Source: an uncultured Oscillospiraceae bacterium (lineage in GTDB: Bacteria; Bacillota; Clostridia; Oscillospirales; Oscillospiraceae). Taken from it: DNA of 64,000 nt. Made by a program: the position numbers and the translations under genes. The stretch spans positions 1 to 64,000 of the forward strand of contig CAKUDE010000009.1 of NCBI GenBank assembly GCA_934645175.1, in the 5' to 3' direction. A model generated the notes under the pieces. It ran no database searches. It was given only the letters and a program-made list of their open reading frames with translations, and had not been told where the DNA came from. Position 1 is the stretch's first letter, and the number at the start of each line of letters is the position of its first letter. Positions 39,769 through 49,865 of this stretch are shown piece after piece.

Positions 39769-41307
39769 TCATTCGGTAGGTTCTTCGCTTGGTTCGGTCG
39801 GCTCCGGTTCCGTCGGCTCGGGCTCGGTCGGCTCGGGCTCCGTCGGTTCGGGCTCCGTCGGTTCAGGCTCCGTCGGTCCGGGTTCCGTCGGTTCAGGCTC
39901 CGTCGGTTCGGGTTCCGTCGGTTCAGGCTCCGTCGACTCCGGTTCCGTCGGCTCGGGCTCGGTGGTTGGAGGCGTCGTCGGCTCCTGCTGCGGCACACGG
40001 ATTGCAAGGTTTTCGGCCTTGAGCGGCTGCGTCAGCGGATTGAAGCCGTTGTTCAGAATACTCAGCGCCGTCTGCGCATGGATTGCATAATAGCTGCGCC
40101 CACCATCGGAGATTACGCTGCCGGTCAATGTTGCGGAGCGCATCTGTGCCAGCTCCGCACTCTTCAAAAGCTGCGCAAAATAGGCCAGATTCTCCTCTGT
40201 CAGCGCGGTATCCGCCAGAGATTTCATCTGATATAGCAGCGCATCGCGCTTCTGTGCGTCGGACTGCTGCAAAATTCCGGCAAGCAGCACACGCATTGCC
40301 GCCTGTTGCGTTGCGGCATAGGCCTCCGCCTGCACCTCGGCGTAGCTGCTGCGGAAGCGGAACAGCGCGGCAAATGCGTCGCCGTCCAGCGTTTGCAGCC
40401 CTGCAGGGAAAATACGGTCTGTGTAGCCGGGAACTCCGGGCAGCGTCACCTGAACGCCGCCAAGCCGGTCGACCAGTGCACGCAGCGTCTGCTGAGAGAG
40501 CACTATCGTATCTTCCACCGTGAAGCCGATCATTTTTTCCACCTCACGGCGCAGTGCGGCGGCGCCGTTGCTGCCGCCGCCCGCCCTGGTAAAGGCATAG
40601 CTCAGGCGGGCAACGCCGCCCTCGCCGCTGATATAGCCGTCGAGCGGGATGGTCAACAGCTGTGCGGCAGCGTTCTGCGTATCAACATTCCATAGCAGGA
40701 TGCCGGAAAGCTCCTCCTGCGCATCGAGCGTCAGAAGCAGATAATTCAGCCGTGTCGAGCCGTTCACACTGCGCGGTGCAACGGGCGTAATGCTCAAGCC
40801 CGGGTCGTCGCTCGGTGCAGGCGTCGGGTCGGTCGGATCGGTCGCGGTGGGCTGTGTCGGCGTCGGGGGGGCGGTTGGTGTTTCCGTCGGCGGCGTCGTC
40901 GATGCAGACGTCGGGATGACCAGATCCTTAACCTCGCCGCTGCGCACGATCAGCCCGATACACATGATGATCGCCGCCAGAAGCGCACAGCCCGACGCGA
41001 TAAGATACAGCCACTGCCGCGGTATGCGCCCGCCGAACAATGCACGCGGCGGCTCACCGCGCTCCGGCCGTGCAGATTCCCTCCCGTCGGACTTTAGAGA
41101 CTTCGGTGCGGCCTTCGGCAGCGCGGTCAGGATGTCCGGCTCATCGTCCGGTTCCTCCGGCTCCTTTGCGGAAAACTCGCGCAGGATGGCCTCCACGTCG
41201 TATTGCGCGTCATTCTCGGGCGGCTCGCCCGTAAAGTAAACTCCTGGCGTGTCATTTTCATAATCCTCATGGAACGGGCCTCCGTTCCGATTGTTCTGTC
41301 GGCTCAT
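39769..41307 (-). CDS. LytR-CpsA-Psr-like membrane protein with PEPTE-repeat tail, catalytic motifs degenerate
   Basis: 512 aa. Cytoplasmic acidic N terminus, one membrane helix (about 97-121), a Thr/Pro-rich extracellular linker, then an LCP-like domain (about 185-430: LNYLLLTLDAQEE, TIPLDGY, GGVQVTLPG, LDGDAFAALFRFR). The Arg and Asp residues that LCP enzymes use to transfer wall polymers are largely missing: IPRD is IPLD, and the early Asp-x-Arg pair is changed. The C terminus is eleven PEPTE-type pentapeptides plus PSEEPTE. Placement between nadD and rsfS matches LCP genes in related genomes. A non-catalytic wall-associated role is likely. Confidence 0.72.
   Translation of the reverse strand: MSRQNNRNGGPFHEDYENDTPGVYFTGEPPENDAQYDVEAILREFSAKEPEEPDDEPDILTALPKAAPKSLKSDGRESARPERGEPPRALFGGRIPRQWLYLIASGCALLAAIIMCIGLIVRSGEVKDLVIPTSASTTPPTETPTAPPTPTQPTATDPTDPTPAPSDDPGLSITPVAPRSVNGSTRLNYLLLTLDAQEELSGILLWNVDTQNAAAQLLTIPLDGYISGEGGVARLSYAFTRAGGGSNGAAALRREVEKMIGFTVEDTIVLSQQTLRALVDRLGGVQVTLPGVPGYTDRIFPAGLQTLDGDAFAALFRFRSSYAEVQAEAYAATQQAAMRVLLAGILQQSDAQKRDALLYQMKSLADTALTEENLAYFAQLLKSAELAQMRSATLTGSVISDGGRSYYAIHAQTALSILNNGFNPLTQPLKAENLAIRVPQQEPTTPPTTEPEPTEPESTEPEPTEPEPTEPEPTEPGPTEPEPTEPEPTEPEPTEPEPTEPEPTEPSEEPTE
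39793..39957 (-). repeat. 15-bp minisatellite encoding 11 PEPTE-like pentapeptides
   Basis: Eleven in-frame 15-bp units, variants PEPTE, PESTE and PGPTE, encode the C-terminal tail of the LCP-like protein. Copies are near-identical with synonymous changes, a structure prone to copy-number change by slippage. Confidence 0.9.
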
Positions 41308-42485
41308 GTGCTTCCTCCCTTATTCAGATCCTCCATGGCCAAAACGGTGTTCTCATCGATCGCCTCGCCGCGCTCGGTCAGATAACGAATCACCATTTCC
41401 AAGCCCATCTTCATTCCGAGATCAAGACTCTTTTCGCACAGTGCGCGAAGACGATCCACTCCCGGAGTGGTACGGTTCGGCTCAATATAATCAGCCAGAT
41501 ACAGAATCTTTTCCAGCGGCGTCATTCCCGCACGGCCGGTCGTGTGCCAGCGAACGGCACTGCAAACGGCCTCGGATTCGCCGAAAATTCGCGCTGCGAC
41601 AGCAGCGCCGGTCTTAGCGTGCAATGTTTTTGGATAACGGCGCTCAAAATCGTTCAGCGGCAGCTCATAGCTTTTGCACAGGAAAAGCTGCTCCTCCGGA
41701 GACAGTGCCTTTGTGATATCGTGTAAAATGCCGGCCCGCTGCGCATCGTCGGGATCCTCCCCGTATTGCAGCGCCAGATGACGCGCCGTCTGCGCAGTAC
41801 CGAGCGCATGCTGCACGCGGCCGGGCTTATACAGCGCCAGACAGTGCTCCTCCAGCAGCGCATAGGGCAAAGCACGGAGCGTCTTTCCCGCGAAATACAG
41901 GCCGTTTTCGCGGATATAATCCGCTACCGCCCCGGCAAGAAAATGCTCCCCGCAGCCGAAGGCAAGCAGAGCCCGCACGGAGGTGGAGCTGTAGGGCAGG
42001 CAGTCATTGTCGAGCAGAAGCACACGCGCGCCCAGCGCGCGGCGCAGCGTCTCGGCCTGCTCCTCCAATCGGGAATCGGCGGTACGGCGGGCGGCGACCA
42101 ACGTCACCTCGTGCGCAATGACCTCCGGTGCCCTCCAGCGGTCGAAGCTAAGGAACATATCCGTCCCCATCAGCAAATAAAGCTCGTCGTCCGGGTGCTC
42201 CTCCCGAAGAAGCGTAATGGTATCGGCCGTATAGCTCGGCCCCTCGCGGCGCAGCTCCATGTCGGAAACCGTCACATAGGGCAGCTCACGCATGGCCAGC
42301 CGCGTCATTTCCAGCCGCGCTTCGGCTCCGGCGGAACCAGGAGTGAGCCGTTTGTGCGGCGGCACGGCCGCCGGGATAATCAGCACCCGATCGAGCGACA
42401 GCTTGCGGTAAAACTCCTCCACGGCCAGCGTATGGCCAAGATGCGGCGGGTTAAAGCTCCCACCGAAGATCCCGATCCTTGCCAT
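41304..42485 (-). CDS. nadD: Fused nicotinate-nucleotide adenylyltransferase and YqeK-type HD hydrolase
   Basis: 393 aa. Residues 1-195 are NadD (GIFGGSFNPPHLGH, SSTSVRALL) making nicotinate adenine dinucleotide. Residues from about 205 are an HD-domain protein of the YqeK type, with the metal-binding HD in GILHDITK and RVQHALG; YqeK proteins hydrolyse diadenosine tetraphosphate. In Bacillus these are adjacent separate genes; here there is one continuous frame. It overlaps the LCP-like gene by 4 nt. Confidence 0.93.
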   Translation of the reverse strand: MARIGIFGGSFNPPHLGHTLAVEEFYRKLSLDRVLIIPAAVPPHKRLTPGSAGAEARLEMTRLAMRELPYVTVSDMELRREGPSYTADTITLLREEHPDDELYLLMGTDMFLSFDRWRAPEVIAHEVTLVAARRTADSRLEEQAETLRRALGARVLLLDNDCLPYSSTSVRALLAFGCGEHFLAGAVADYIRENGLYFAGKTLRALPYALLEEHCLALYKPGRVQHALGTAQTARHLALQYGEDPDDAQRAGILHDITKALSPEEQLFLCKSYELPLNDFERRYPKTLHAKTGAAVAARIFGESEAVCSAVRWHTTGRAGMTPLEKILYLADYIEPNRTTPGVDRLRALCEKSLDLGMKMGLEMVIRYLTERGEAIDENTVLAMEDLNKGGST

Positions 42486-42491
42486 GCGCGA

Positions 42492-42926
42492 TTACTTGGC
42501 GCGGCGGCGCTCAATGGCCGCCTCGATCGCCGCCTGGCGGAAATATTCGTTCCGCTTTTCGCGTTCGAGCTTTGCCTGCCGGCGGCGCTCCTGCGCGCCC
42601 CTGCGCACGGGGTTGACGGCGCTCCTGCGCCGCGCAGCCTGTGCGGCCTCCTGCGCCTTTTTTTCGGATTTCTTATAGATTACAAATTTGGAACCGACGC
42701 ACTGGATACCGTCGGCATTGCAGGCCTCGCACAGCATATCGCTGGCCTCGCGCGCGCTGAGCAGCGCGGATTCCAGCACGCGTCCCTTGACCAGCTCGCG
42801 CGCGGCAAGCTGTGTCTTTGCCTCGTCGATGACCTGCCCGGTTACACCGCCCTTGCCGACCATCAGGGTCGTCTCCAGAGTATTGGCCTCTGCGCGCAGC
42901 TCGGCGCGCTGCTTACTTGTCAGCAT
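42492..42926 (-). CDS. yhbY: YhbY-family CRM-domain RNA-binding protein with basic tail
   Basis: 144 aa. Residues 1-90 are a CRM domain (SKQRAELRAEANTL, MVGKGGVT, SKFVIYKK) that binds RNA in pre-50S particles. The last 50 residues are an Arg/Ala-rich tail not present in the short family members (about 97 aa). Overlaps rdgB by 14 nt and precedes nadD by 6 nt. Confidence 0.87.
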   Translation of the reverse strand: MLTSKQRAELRAEANTLETTLMVGKGGVTGQVIDEAKTQLAARELVKGRVLESALLSAREASDMLCEACNADGIQCVGSKFVIYKKSEKKAQEAAQAARRRSAVNPVRRGAQERRRQAKLEREKRNEYFRQAAIEAAIERRRAK

Positions 42927-43521
42927 GGTAGCCCTCCTGTGTCAGTTTTTCCGTAAAGGCTCTCAGCGCGCGGGCGCGGTGGGAGACCTCGTTTTTCTCT
43001 TCCGGACTCAGCTCGGCAAAGCTGCGCCGCAGCGGCGGGTAATAAAACACCGGATCATAGCCGAAGCCGTTTTCCCCGCGCGGGGAGCGCAGGATCTCCC
43101 CATGTGCCTCGCCGCGCGCGACGATGCGGCGGCCGTCGGGCAGCAGGAAGGTGATAACGCTGACGAATTTCGCGCCGCGTTCGCCGTCCGGCACCTGCCG
43201 CATGACCTCCAGCAGATGCTCCAGCCGCTCGCGGTCGGTCCTGCAGGTCTCTCCGCCGAAGCGGGCGGAATAGACGCCGGGCGCACCCGCAAGTGCATCG
43301 ACCGACAGTCCGGAATCATCCGCCACGGTCGGCAGACCGCAGGCGTCAAAGATTGCCTTTGCCTTGATATAGGAGTTCTCCTCAAAGGTCTCGCCGGTCT
43401 CCTCCGGCGCAAGATGCAGCCCAGCTTCCCGCTGGGAGATGACCTGCATTCCGTAATGCGCAAGAATCTGAGAGATTTCGCGCAGCTTATGCTCATTATT
43501 ACTCGCAAGTACGACTTTCAT
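42913..43521 (-). CDS. rdgB: dITP/XTP pyrophosphatase (RdgB/HAM1)
   Basis: 202 aa. N-terminal VLASNNEHKLREI and the metal-site region VADDSGLSVDALAGAPGVYSAR are diagnostic. Hydrolyses non-canonical purine triphosphates. The start at 43521 is preferred because the family begins M-K-x-V-L-A-S-x-N. It lies 10 nt after ftsY. Confidence 0.94.
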   Translation of the reverse strand: MKVVLASNNEHKLREISQILAHYGMQVISQREAGLHLAPEETGETFEENSYIKAKAIFDACGLPTVADDSGLSVDALAGAPGVYSARFGGETCRTDRERLEHLLEVMRQVPDGERGAKFVSVITFLLPDGRRIVARGEAHGEILRSPRGENGFGYDPVFYYPPLRRSFAELSPEEKNEVSHRARALRAFTEKLTQEGYHADK

Positions 43522-43531
43522 TCCGTTTCCC

Positions 43532-44437
<906 letters not shown>

Positions 44438-44454
44438 GCTTCCTCCTTTGGCGG

Positions 44455-47400
44455 TCAGACGGCTTCAATGCCGAGCTGCCGCTCCATTTCATTCAAATCC
44501 AGGTGCAGGATCTTGGAAATACCCTGCTCCTGCATGGTCACGCCGTACAGCACGTCCGCAGCCTCCATGGTACCGCGGCGGTGCGTAATAACGATAAACT
44601 GCGTCTTTTCGCTCAGCCCGTGCAGATAGTGCGCGAAGCGCTCCACGTTTCGGTCGTCCAGTGCGGCATCGATCTCGTCGAGCATACAGAAGGGCGTCGG
44701 CCGCACCTTCAGAATTGAGAAATACAGAGCAATGGCTACAAAAGCCTTTTCTCCGCCGGAGAGCAGCGTAATGGTTTTGAGCTGCTTCCCGGGCGGCTGC
44801 ACACGGATCTCAATGCCGCAGGAAAGCGGGTCGGACGGGTCCTCCAGCTCCAGAGAGCCCTTGCCCCCGCCGAACATTTCCACAAAGGTCTCGCCGAAAT
44901 AGCGGTTGATCCGCGAAAATTCGGTCGTAAAAATATCCGTCATCTGCTTTGTGATGTCCGAAATGATGCCCTCCAGCTCGCGCTTGGAGGTCAGCACATC
45001 GTCGCGCTGTCCCGTCAGATATTCATAGCGCTCGTTGACGCGGGCAAATTCCTCAATCGCCCCGATGTTCGGCGAGCCGAGCGCGGAAATCTTCTTCTTC
45101 AGCTCCGCAGCGCGCTTTTGCGCAACGGGAACACTCTCGATCTCGGCGGCCGCCTGCGCAGCCGTCGAGCGGGTCAGCTCGTAGCTCTCCCAGAGCCGGT
45201 CGATGATCTGTCGCTCCTCCGCCTCTGCGGCTGTCTTTTTCGCCTCCAGCCGGGCGGTTTCCCGTTCCATGTTCAGAATATCGCGGTTTTTGTTCTGCGC
45301 TTCCTTTTCCGCAGAAGTCTTGCGCTCTTCAATATGGCGGCGCTCGGTCAGTGCATCCTGAAGACGCTGCTTCTCCTGCCCGGCAGCCTGACGCAGAGCC
45401 TCAAGCTGTCCGGCGCGCTGCGCAATCGTATCGTCCAGCCCGTTCGCCTCGCGTTCATAATCGGCGATGCGTTGAAGCCGCTGACTGCGGTCGCCCTGCA
45501 TTTCGGCCTCCAGCGCACGCAGATGCGCGGCGGACTCCTGCGCAGAGGTATCCTCCGCTTCAAGCGCGGCAAGCTCCAGACGGAGCGCGGTCAGGCGCTC
45601 GGTCAGGCGGCTGCTCTGCTCGGCGGCAATGCTCTGTCCGTCGGAAAGCACGTTCAGTTCCTGCTCCGTCTCGTCGATTTGACGCTCCAGAGCGGAAATA
45701 TGTTCCGTCAGCGCCGCCTCACGCCGACGATCCTCGGCGGTGCGGCTGTCATAGCTCTCCAGCTCGCGATTGGAAGAATCAATCGCCGCGCCGATGGCGC
45801 CGAGCAGCGCCTCATACTGCCGCCGCTCTCCCTCCAGACGCAGCGCGTCGTCCTGCGCGGCGCGCAGGCGATCGGCCTCGGCGGTCAATTCAAACTCCAC
45901 CTGTTGCGTCAGGCGCTGCGCCTCGGCAAGCTCGTTTTTCTGCTGCGCGAGCTGCGCCTCAAGCGATTTTTGTTCGCCGCGCAGACGTTCGATCTCGTTG
46001 GCGCGGCTCAAAATACCGGCACTTTTGGTCACGGCGCCGCCGGTCATCGAGCCGCCTGCATTGACGACCTGGCCGTCAAGCGTCACAACACGGAAGCGAT
46101 GGCGGTATTGCCGCGCAATGCGCACGGCGGCATCCAAATCCGTCGAAACAACGGTCTTTCCCAGTAAATTCTGAATGATCTGTTGGTACGTCCCCTCATA
46201 GGAAACCAGCTCCGAGGCAATGCCGACAAAGCCCGGGCAATTCTCCACGCCGCGCTCGTCGAGCGTGCGGCCGGTGATCACATTCAGCGGCAGAAAGGTC
46301 GCGCGGCCGGAATCCGTCCGTGACAAATAACGTATGGCCTCTTTACCGGCGTTTTCATCGTCAACAACGAGCTGCTGCATGGCGCTGCCGAGCGCCGTCT
46401 CTACGGCTACGGTATAGCGCGGCTCCGTGCGCAGCAGCATGGAGACCGGTCCGTGGATCCCGCGCAGAGTCCCGCGGGCGCTCTGCTGCATCACAACGCG
46501 CACGGCCTTGGAATAGCCCTCGAAATCGCGCTGCAATTCCTCAAACATCTGCAGCCGCGAGCGGTTGGTATCCAACCGAACGGCGGTATCGCTCGTCTGC
46601 TTCTGAAGCGCGTCGCGCTTCTGTGCACGGGCGGTCTGCCGCAAGCGATACCCCTCAATGGTATTTTGCGCAGCCGTGATCTCCTCCTGCGCTTCGGCAA
46701 GACGCCGCTGTGCCTCGGCAAGTTCACTTTGGGTCTGCTCACGCCGTGCAACGGCGGCATCGAGGTCGGCCCGGACAAGCGCAATGCGCTCGGCGCTATG
46801 TGCAATGGACTCCGCCACGGCATTTTTATCCGCATTTTTGGCGGAAAGCTCGCTTCTCGCCTGTTCCTGTGCGCTGCGCAGCTCCAGATAACGCTTTGTC
46901 AGCCCTTCGGCGTTTTGCGTCAGACGTTCGCCCTCGCGCTGCGCTTCGGAAATACTGTCGTGCAGCGTGGCGCATTGCCCGGCAATCTCGCTCCTGCGCA
47001 TTTCCAGCGTCGTGATCTGCCCGGCGATGCCGCCGCTTCTCTGCTCCTGCTCACTCAGCTCGTCACGCAGGCGTGTAAGGTTCTCGCGAAGATTGGCGGC
47101 GTTCGTCTGCAAAACGGCGATTTCCCCCTGTGCGTTCTGTACGCGCGCCTCCGCGTCCGCAATCTGCTGACGGAGCTGCTCCGCTTGCAGGTCACGGTTA
47201 TGGAGATCAAAGGTCAGGCTTTCGGAGGTGACATAGAGCGCGTTGAGCGCTTCGTGCTCCTGCTGCAGGATAAAAGCGGCGGAAGCATAGTCCTGTTCGG
47301 CCTTGCGGGCCGTCTCGCCCAGCTTTTCCAGCGTGCGCAGCCACAGCGCGACCTCTACGCCGCGCAGCTCCTCACGGTAAGCCAGAAACTGCTTTGCTCT

Positions 47401-48030
47401 GGCCGCCTGCTCACGCAGCGGCTCAACCTGAAGCTCCAGCTCGGAGATCTTGTCGCCGATACGCAGGAGGTTGTCCTCCGTCGTGGCCAGGCGGCGTTCC
47501 GTCTCCTCTTTGCGGTGGCGGTATTTGGAAATACCGGCTGCTTCCTCGAAAATTTCACGGCGATCGGTGCTCTTCAGCGCCAGAATTTCGTCGATGCGGC
47601 CCTGGCTGATATTGGAATAACCCTCACGCCCGAGTCCGGTGTCCATGAACAGCTCGTTGACGTCGCGCAGACGCACGGACTTGCGGTTGATATAGAATTC
47701 ACTCTCTCCGGAGCGGTAATAGCGGCGCGTGACCATCAATTCGTCGGCGTCATAGCGCAGGGCGCGGTCGGAATTGTCCAGCACGAGCGTCGCCTCGGCA
47801 TAGCCGACCTGTGCGCGCTTCTGTGTCCCGCCGAAGATGACATCCTCCATTTTCTGACCACGCAGCGAACGGGAGTTCTGTTCGCCCATGACCCAGCGCA
47901 GCGCGTCGGAAATGTTCGATTTTCCCGAGCCGTTCGGCCCGACGATCGCGGTAATGTCATGGCCGAAGGTTACGAGCGTCTTGTCCGGGAAGGACTTGAA
48001 GCCCTGAATCTCCAGATACTTCAGATACAT
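44455..48030 (-). CDS. smc: Chromosome partition protein SMC
   Basis: 1191 aa, full length. Walker A GPNGSGKSN near residue 32, long coiled coils on both sides of a hinge (about 510-640, GIHGPVSMLL and MTGGAVT), ABC signature LLSGGEKAFVAIAL and Walker B CMLDEIDAALDD near the end. Condenses and segregates the chromosome with ScpAB. Has its own promoter after the rnc terminator; co-transcribed with ftsY. Confidence 0.96.
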   Translation of the reverse strand: MYLKYLEIQGFKSFPDKTLVTFGHDITAIVGPNGSGKSNISDALRWVMGEQNSRSLRGQKMEDVIFGGTQKRAQVGYAEATLVLDNSDRALRYDADELMVTRRYYRSGESEFYINRKSVRLRDVNELFMDTGLGREGYSNISQGRIDEILALKSTDRREIFEEAAGISKYRHRKEETERRLATTEDNLLRIGDKISELELQVEPLREQAARAKQFLAYREELRGVEVALWLRTLEKLGETARKAEQDYASAAFILQQEHEALNALYVTSESLTFDLHNRDLQAEQLRQQIADAEARVQNAQGEIAVLQTNAANLRENLTRLRDELSEQEQRSGGIAGQITTLEMRRSEIAGQCATLHDSISEAQREGERLTQNAEGLTKRYLELRSAQEQARSELSAKNADKNAVAESIAHSAERIALVRADLDAAVARREQTQSELAEAQRRLAEAQEEITAAQNTIEGYRLRQTARAQKRDALQKQTSDTAVRLDTNRSRLQMFEELQRDFEGYSKAVRVVMQQSARGTLRGIHGPVSMLLRTEPRYTVAVETALGSAMQQLVVDDENAGKEAIRYLSRTDSGRATFLPLNVITGRTLDERGVENCPGFVGIASELVSYEGTYQQIIQNLLGKTVVSTDLDAAVRIARQYRHRFRVVTLDGQVVNAGGSMTGGAVTKSAGILSRANEIERLRGEQKSLEAQLAQQKNELAEAQRLTQQVEFELTAEADRLRAAQDDALRLEGERRQYEALLGAIGAAIDSSNRELESYDSRTAEDRRREAALTEHISALERQIDETEQELNVLSDGQSIAAEQSSRLTERLTALRLELAALEAEDTSAQESAAHLRALEAEMQGDRSQRLQRIADYEREANGLDDTIAQRAGQLEALRQAAGQEKQRLQDALTERRHIEERKTSAEKEAQNKNRDILNMERETARLEAKKTAAEAEERQIIDRLWESYELTRSTAAQAAAEIESVPVAQKRAAELKKKISALGSPNIGAIEEFARVNERYEYLTGQRDDVLTSKRELEGIISDITKQMTDIFTTEFSRINRYFGETFVEMFGGGKGSLELEDPSDPLSCGIEIRVQPPGKQLKTITLLSGGEKAFVAIALYFSILKVRPTPFCMLDEIDAALDDRNVERFAHYLHGLSEKTQFIVITHRRGTMEAADVLYGVTMQEQGISKILHLDLNEMERQLGIEAV

Positions 48031-48064
48031 TCAAAAACTTCTCCCATTTTAGTATCAATGCTTC

Positions 48065-48093
48065 ATTCTACCAAAAAACGTGCCGAATTGCAA
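48065..48093 (-). promoter_or_regulatory. Promoter of the smc-ftsY operon
   Basis: On the minus strand TTGCAA (48088-48093), 17 nt, TAGAAT (48065-48070). The hexamers and spacing are the same as in the lexA promoter at 60638-60666. It lies between the rnc terminator and the smc start. Confidence 0.72.
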
Positions 48094-48124
48094 GATGCAG
48101 CCGCAAAAAAGTAGCTCTAAACGC

Positions 48125-48156
48125 CAAAAAGCGCCTCCCTGTATCGGGAAGCGCTT
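48125..48156 (-). terminator. Rho-independent terminator of rnc
   Basis: 12-bp stem (48127-48138 with 48145-48156, one G-U pair) followed on the minus strand by TTTTT. It lies immediately past the rnc stop and ends the operon that begins with the SpoU methyltransferase. Confidence 0.85.
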
Positions 48157-48160
48157 TAAA

Positions 48161-48847
48161 TTACGGCTCATTGGGGAAAAGACGCGCAATGGCCTCGGCT
48201 GCTGCCGCCTGCTCGGCACGTTTTTTGCTCGTCCCGGCGCCGTTTCCGATCGGCTCGCCGTTGAGCAGCACGCGCACCACAAACTCGCGGCAGTGCGGAG
48301 GACCGTTTTCGTCGATCAGTTCATAGCTGAGCAGCTGGTCGCGCTTGCGCTGCACCAGCTCCTGAAGCTCCGTCTTATAGTCTCGCGGATTGGCCGTGCG
48401 GCTCAGCCGCGGCAGGACAAGGCGCTCGATGATCCCACGAGCGGCCTGAATGCCGCCGTCCAGATAGGCCGCCGCAATGAGCGACTCCATCACATCACAC
48501 AAAATGCCTGCACGGTCGCGCCCGCCGGAATGCTGCTCTCCGTGACCGAGCAGCAGGTACTCTCCCAGGCCGATGCTGCGTGCAACGGCGGCAAGGTTGT
48601 TTTCACAAACCAGCTCCGCACGGATGCGCGTCAGCTCGCCCTCCTGCTTCTCCGGGAAGCTGCGATAGAGAAAATCCGCCGCAACAAAGCCCAGTATGGA
48701 ATCGCCGAGAAACTCAAGCCGCTCATAGCTCATGCCCGTTCCGTGTTCGTTGGCATAGGAGCTGTGGGAAAGCGCGCGCTGCAAAAGTGCGCGGTCGTTG
48801 TAGGTATAGCCCAAAACGGCCTCCAGCGCCGTCAGATTACCGCACAT
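48161..48847 (-). CDS. rnc: Ribonuclease III
   Basis: 228 aa. RNase III signature ERLEFLGDSILG with its catalytic acidic residues, second acidic motif DVMESLIAAAYLDGG, and a C-terminal double-stranded RNA-binding domain (KTELQELVQ... GTSKKRAEQAAA). Processes rRNA and double-stranded RNA. Overlaps plsX by 11 nt; in many Firmicutes acpP and fab genes lie between the two. Confidence 0.95.
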   Translation of the reverse strand: MCGNLTALEAVLGYTYNDRALLQRALSHSSYANEHGTGMSYERLEFLGDSILGFVAADFLYRSFPEKQEGELTRIRAELVCENNLAAVARSIGLGEYLLLGHGEQHSGGRDRAGILCDVMESLIAAAYLDGGIQAARGIIERLVLPRLSRTANPRDYKTELQELVQRKRDQLLSYELIDENGPPHCREFVVRVLLNGEPIGNGAGTSKKRAEQAAAAEAIARLFPNEP

Positions 48848-49865
48848 CGCCCGCCTCCATGCTCATCGCACCGATGTTGGCGCGGATCTCATCGCAAAAG
48901 CCGCTGGAAACGGCGTTCATCGCCTGTCGGACGGAACCGACAATCGCTACGGCATCGGACGAGCCATGCGCCTTGATCACCGGCTTGGAAATCCCCAAAA
49001 GCAGCGAGCCGCCGACCTGCCGGTAGTCCATCATACGTTTCATCTCATCAAAACCGCGCTTACACAGCAGCCCACCCAGCATCGTCAGGAAGTTGCGTTT
49101 GACCGCGCGCTTGATCTGCTTGGACATGAAGATTGCCGTACCCTCGATGCTCTTGAGCAATACATTCCCCGAAAATCCGTCCGCAACAATCACGTCCGCG
49201 GGGCTGAGCGGCACATCGCGCGCCTCAATATTGCCGACAAAACGGATCAATCCACGCTCGGACGCCCGCTTCAGAAGCGTGTACGCCTCCTTATGCAGCG
49301 CATCGCCCTTGCCCTCCTCCGCACCGTTGTTGAGCAGTGCAACGGACGGCTCCTCTTTGCCGAGCGCCTTTTGGGCATAAAATGAACCCATACAACCGAA
49401 TTGCAGCAAAAATTCCGGCGTGCACTCGGCATTGGCGCCCGCATCGACCAGAATGGAGCCGGTGCCAAGCGGCATAACCGGCGCGAAGGCGGCGCGGCGG
49501 ATGCCGCGAATGCGTTTGACGACCAGCGTTGCGCCGGTCAGCAGGGCGCCGGTATTGCCGGCAGAGAGGAAGGCGTCGCCTTGTCCGTCGGCAAGCATTT
49601 TCAGGCCGACGATCATTGACGAATCACGGTGCTGCTGCACGACATGCGCAGGATCGGCGTGCATATCCACCACATCCTCGGCATTGGCGATCTCCACGCC
49701 GCCGGGCAGCGTATCGAAGCCGCCGCGCTTCACAGCGGCAAGGATCTCCTCCCCGCGGCCGACGAGCGTGATCTCCGTGCCGAGCATTTCGGCCGCCTGC
49801 AGCGCGCCCAGAACGATCTGGTCGGGCGCGTTGTCGCCGCCCATTGCGTCAATGATGATCTTCAT
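48837..49865 (-). CDS. plsX: Phosphate acyltransferase PlsX
   Basis: 342 aa. Starts IIIDAMGGDNAPDQIVLGA, with SAGNTGALL, DAGANAECTP and DGFSGNVLLKS, the PlsX hallmarks. Makes acyl-phosphate from acyl-ACP for phospholipid synthesis. Overlaps trmFO by 4 nt. Confidence 0.95.
   Translation of the reverse strand: MKIIIDAMGGDNAPDQIVLGALQAAEMLGTEITLVGRGEEILAAVKRGGFDTLPGGVEIANAEDVVDMHADPAHVVQQHRDSSMIVGLKMLADGQGDAFLSAGNTGALLTGATLVVKRIRGIRRAAFAPVMPLGTGSILVDAGANAECTPEFLLQFGCMGSFYAQKALGKEEPSVALLNNGAEEGKGDALHKEAYTLLKRASERGLIRFVGNIEARDVPLSPADVIVADGFSGNVLLKSIEGTAIFMSKQIKRAVKRNFLTMLGGLLCKRGFDEMKRMMDYRQVGGSLLLGISKPVIKAHGSSDAVAIVGSVRQAMNAVSSGFCDEIRANIGAMSMEAGDVR

Noticed and set aside
39793..39957. CRISPR-like regular repeats
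   Set aside because: Units are 15 bp, contiguous and in frame with a coding sequence; there are no unique spacers.
39671..40090. Plus-strand Gly-Ser-Val repeat protein
   Set aside because: It is the shadow translation of the PEPTE minisatellite of the LCP-like gene.
46453..48114. 553-aa plus-strand frame
   Set aside because: Antisense to smc and explained by its codon bias.
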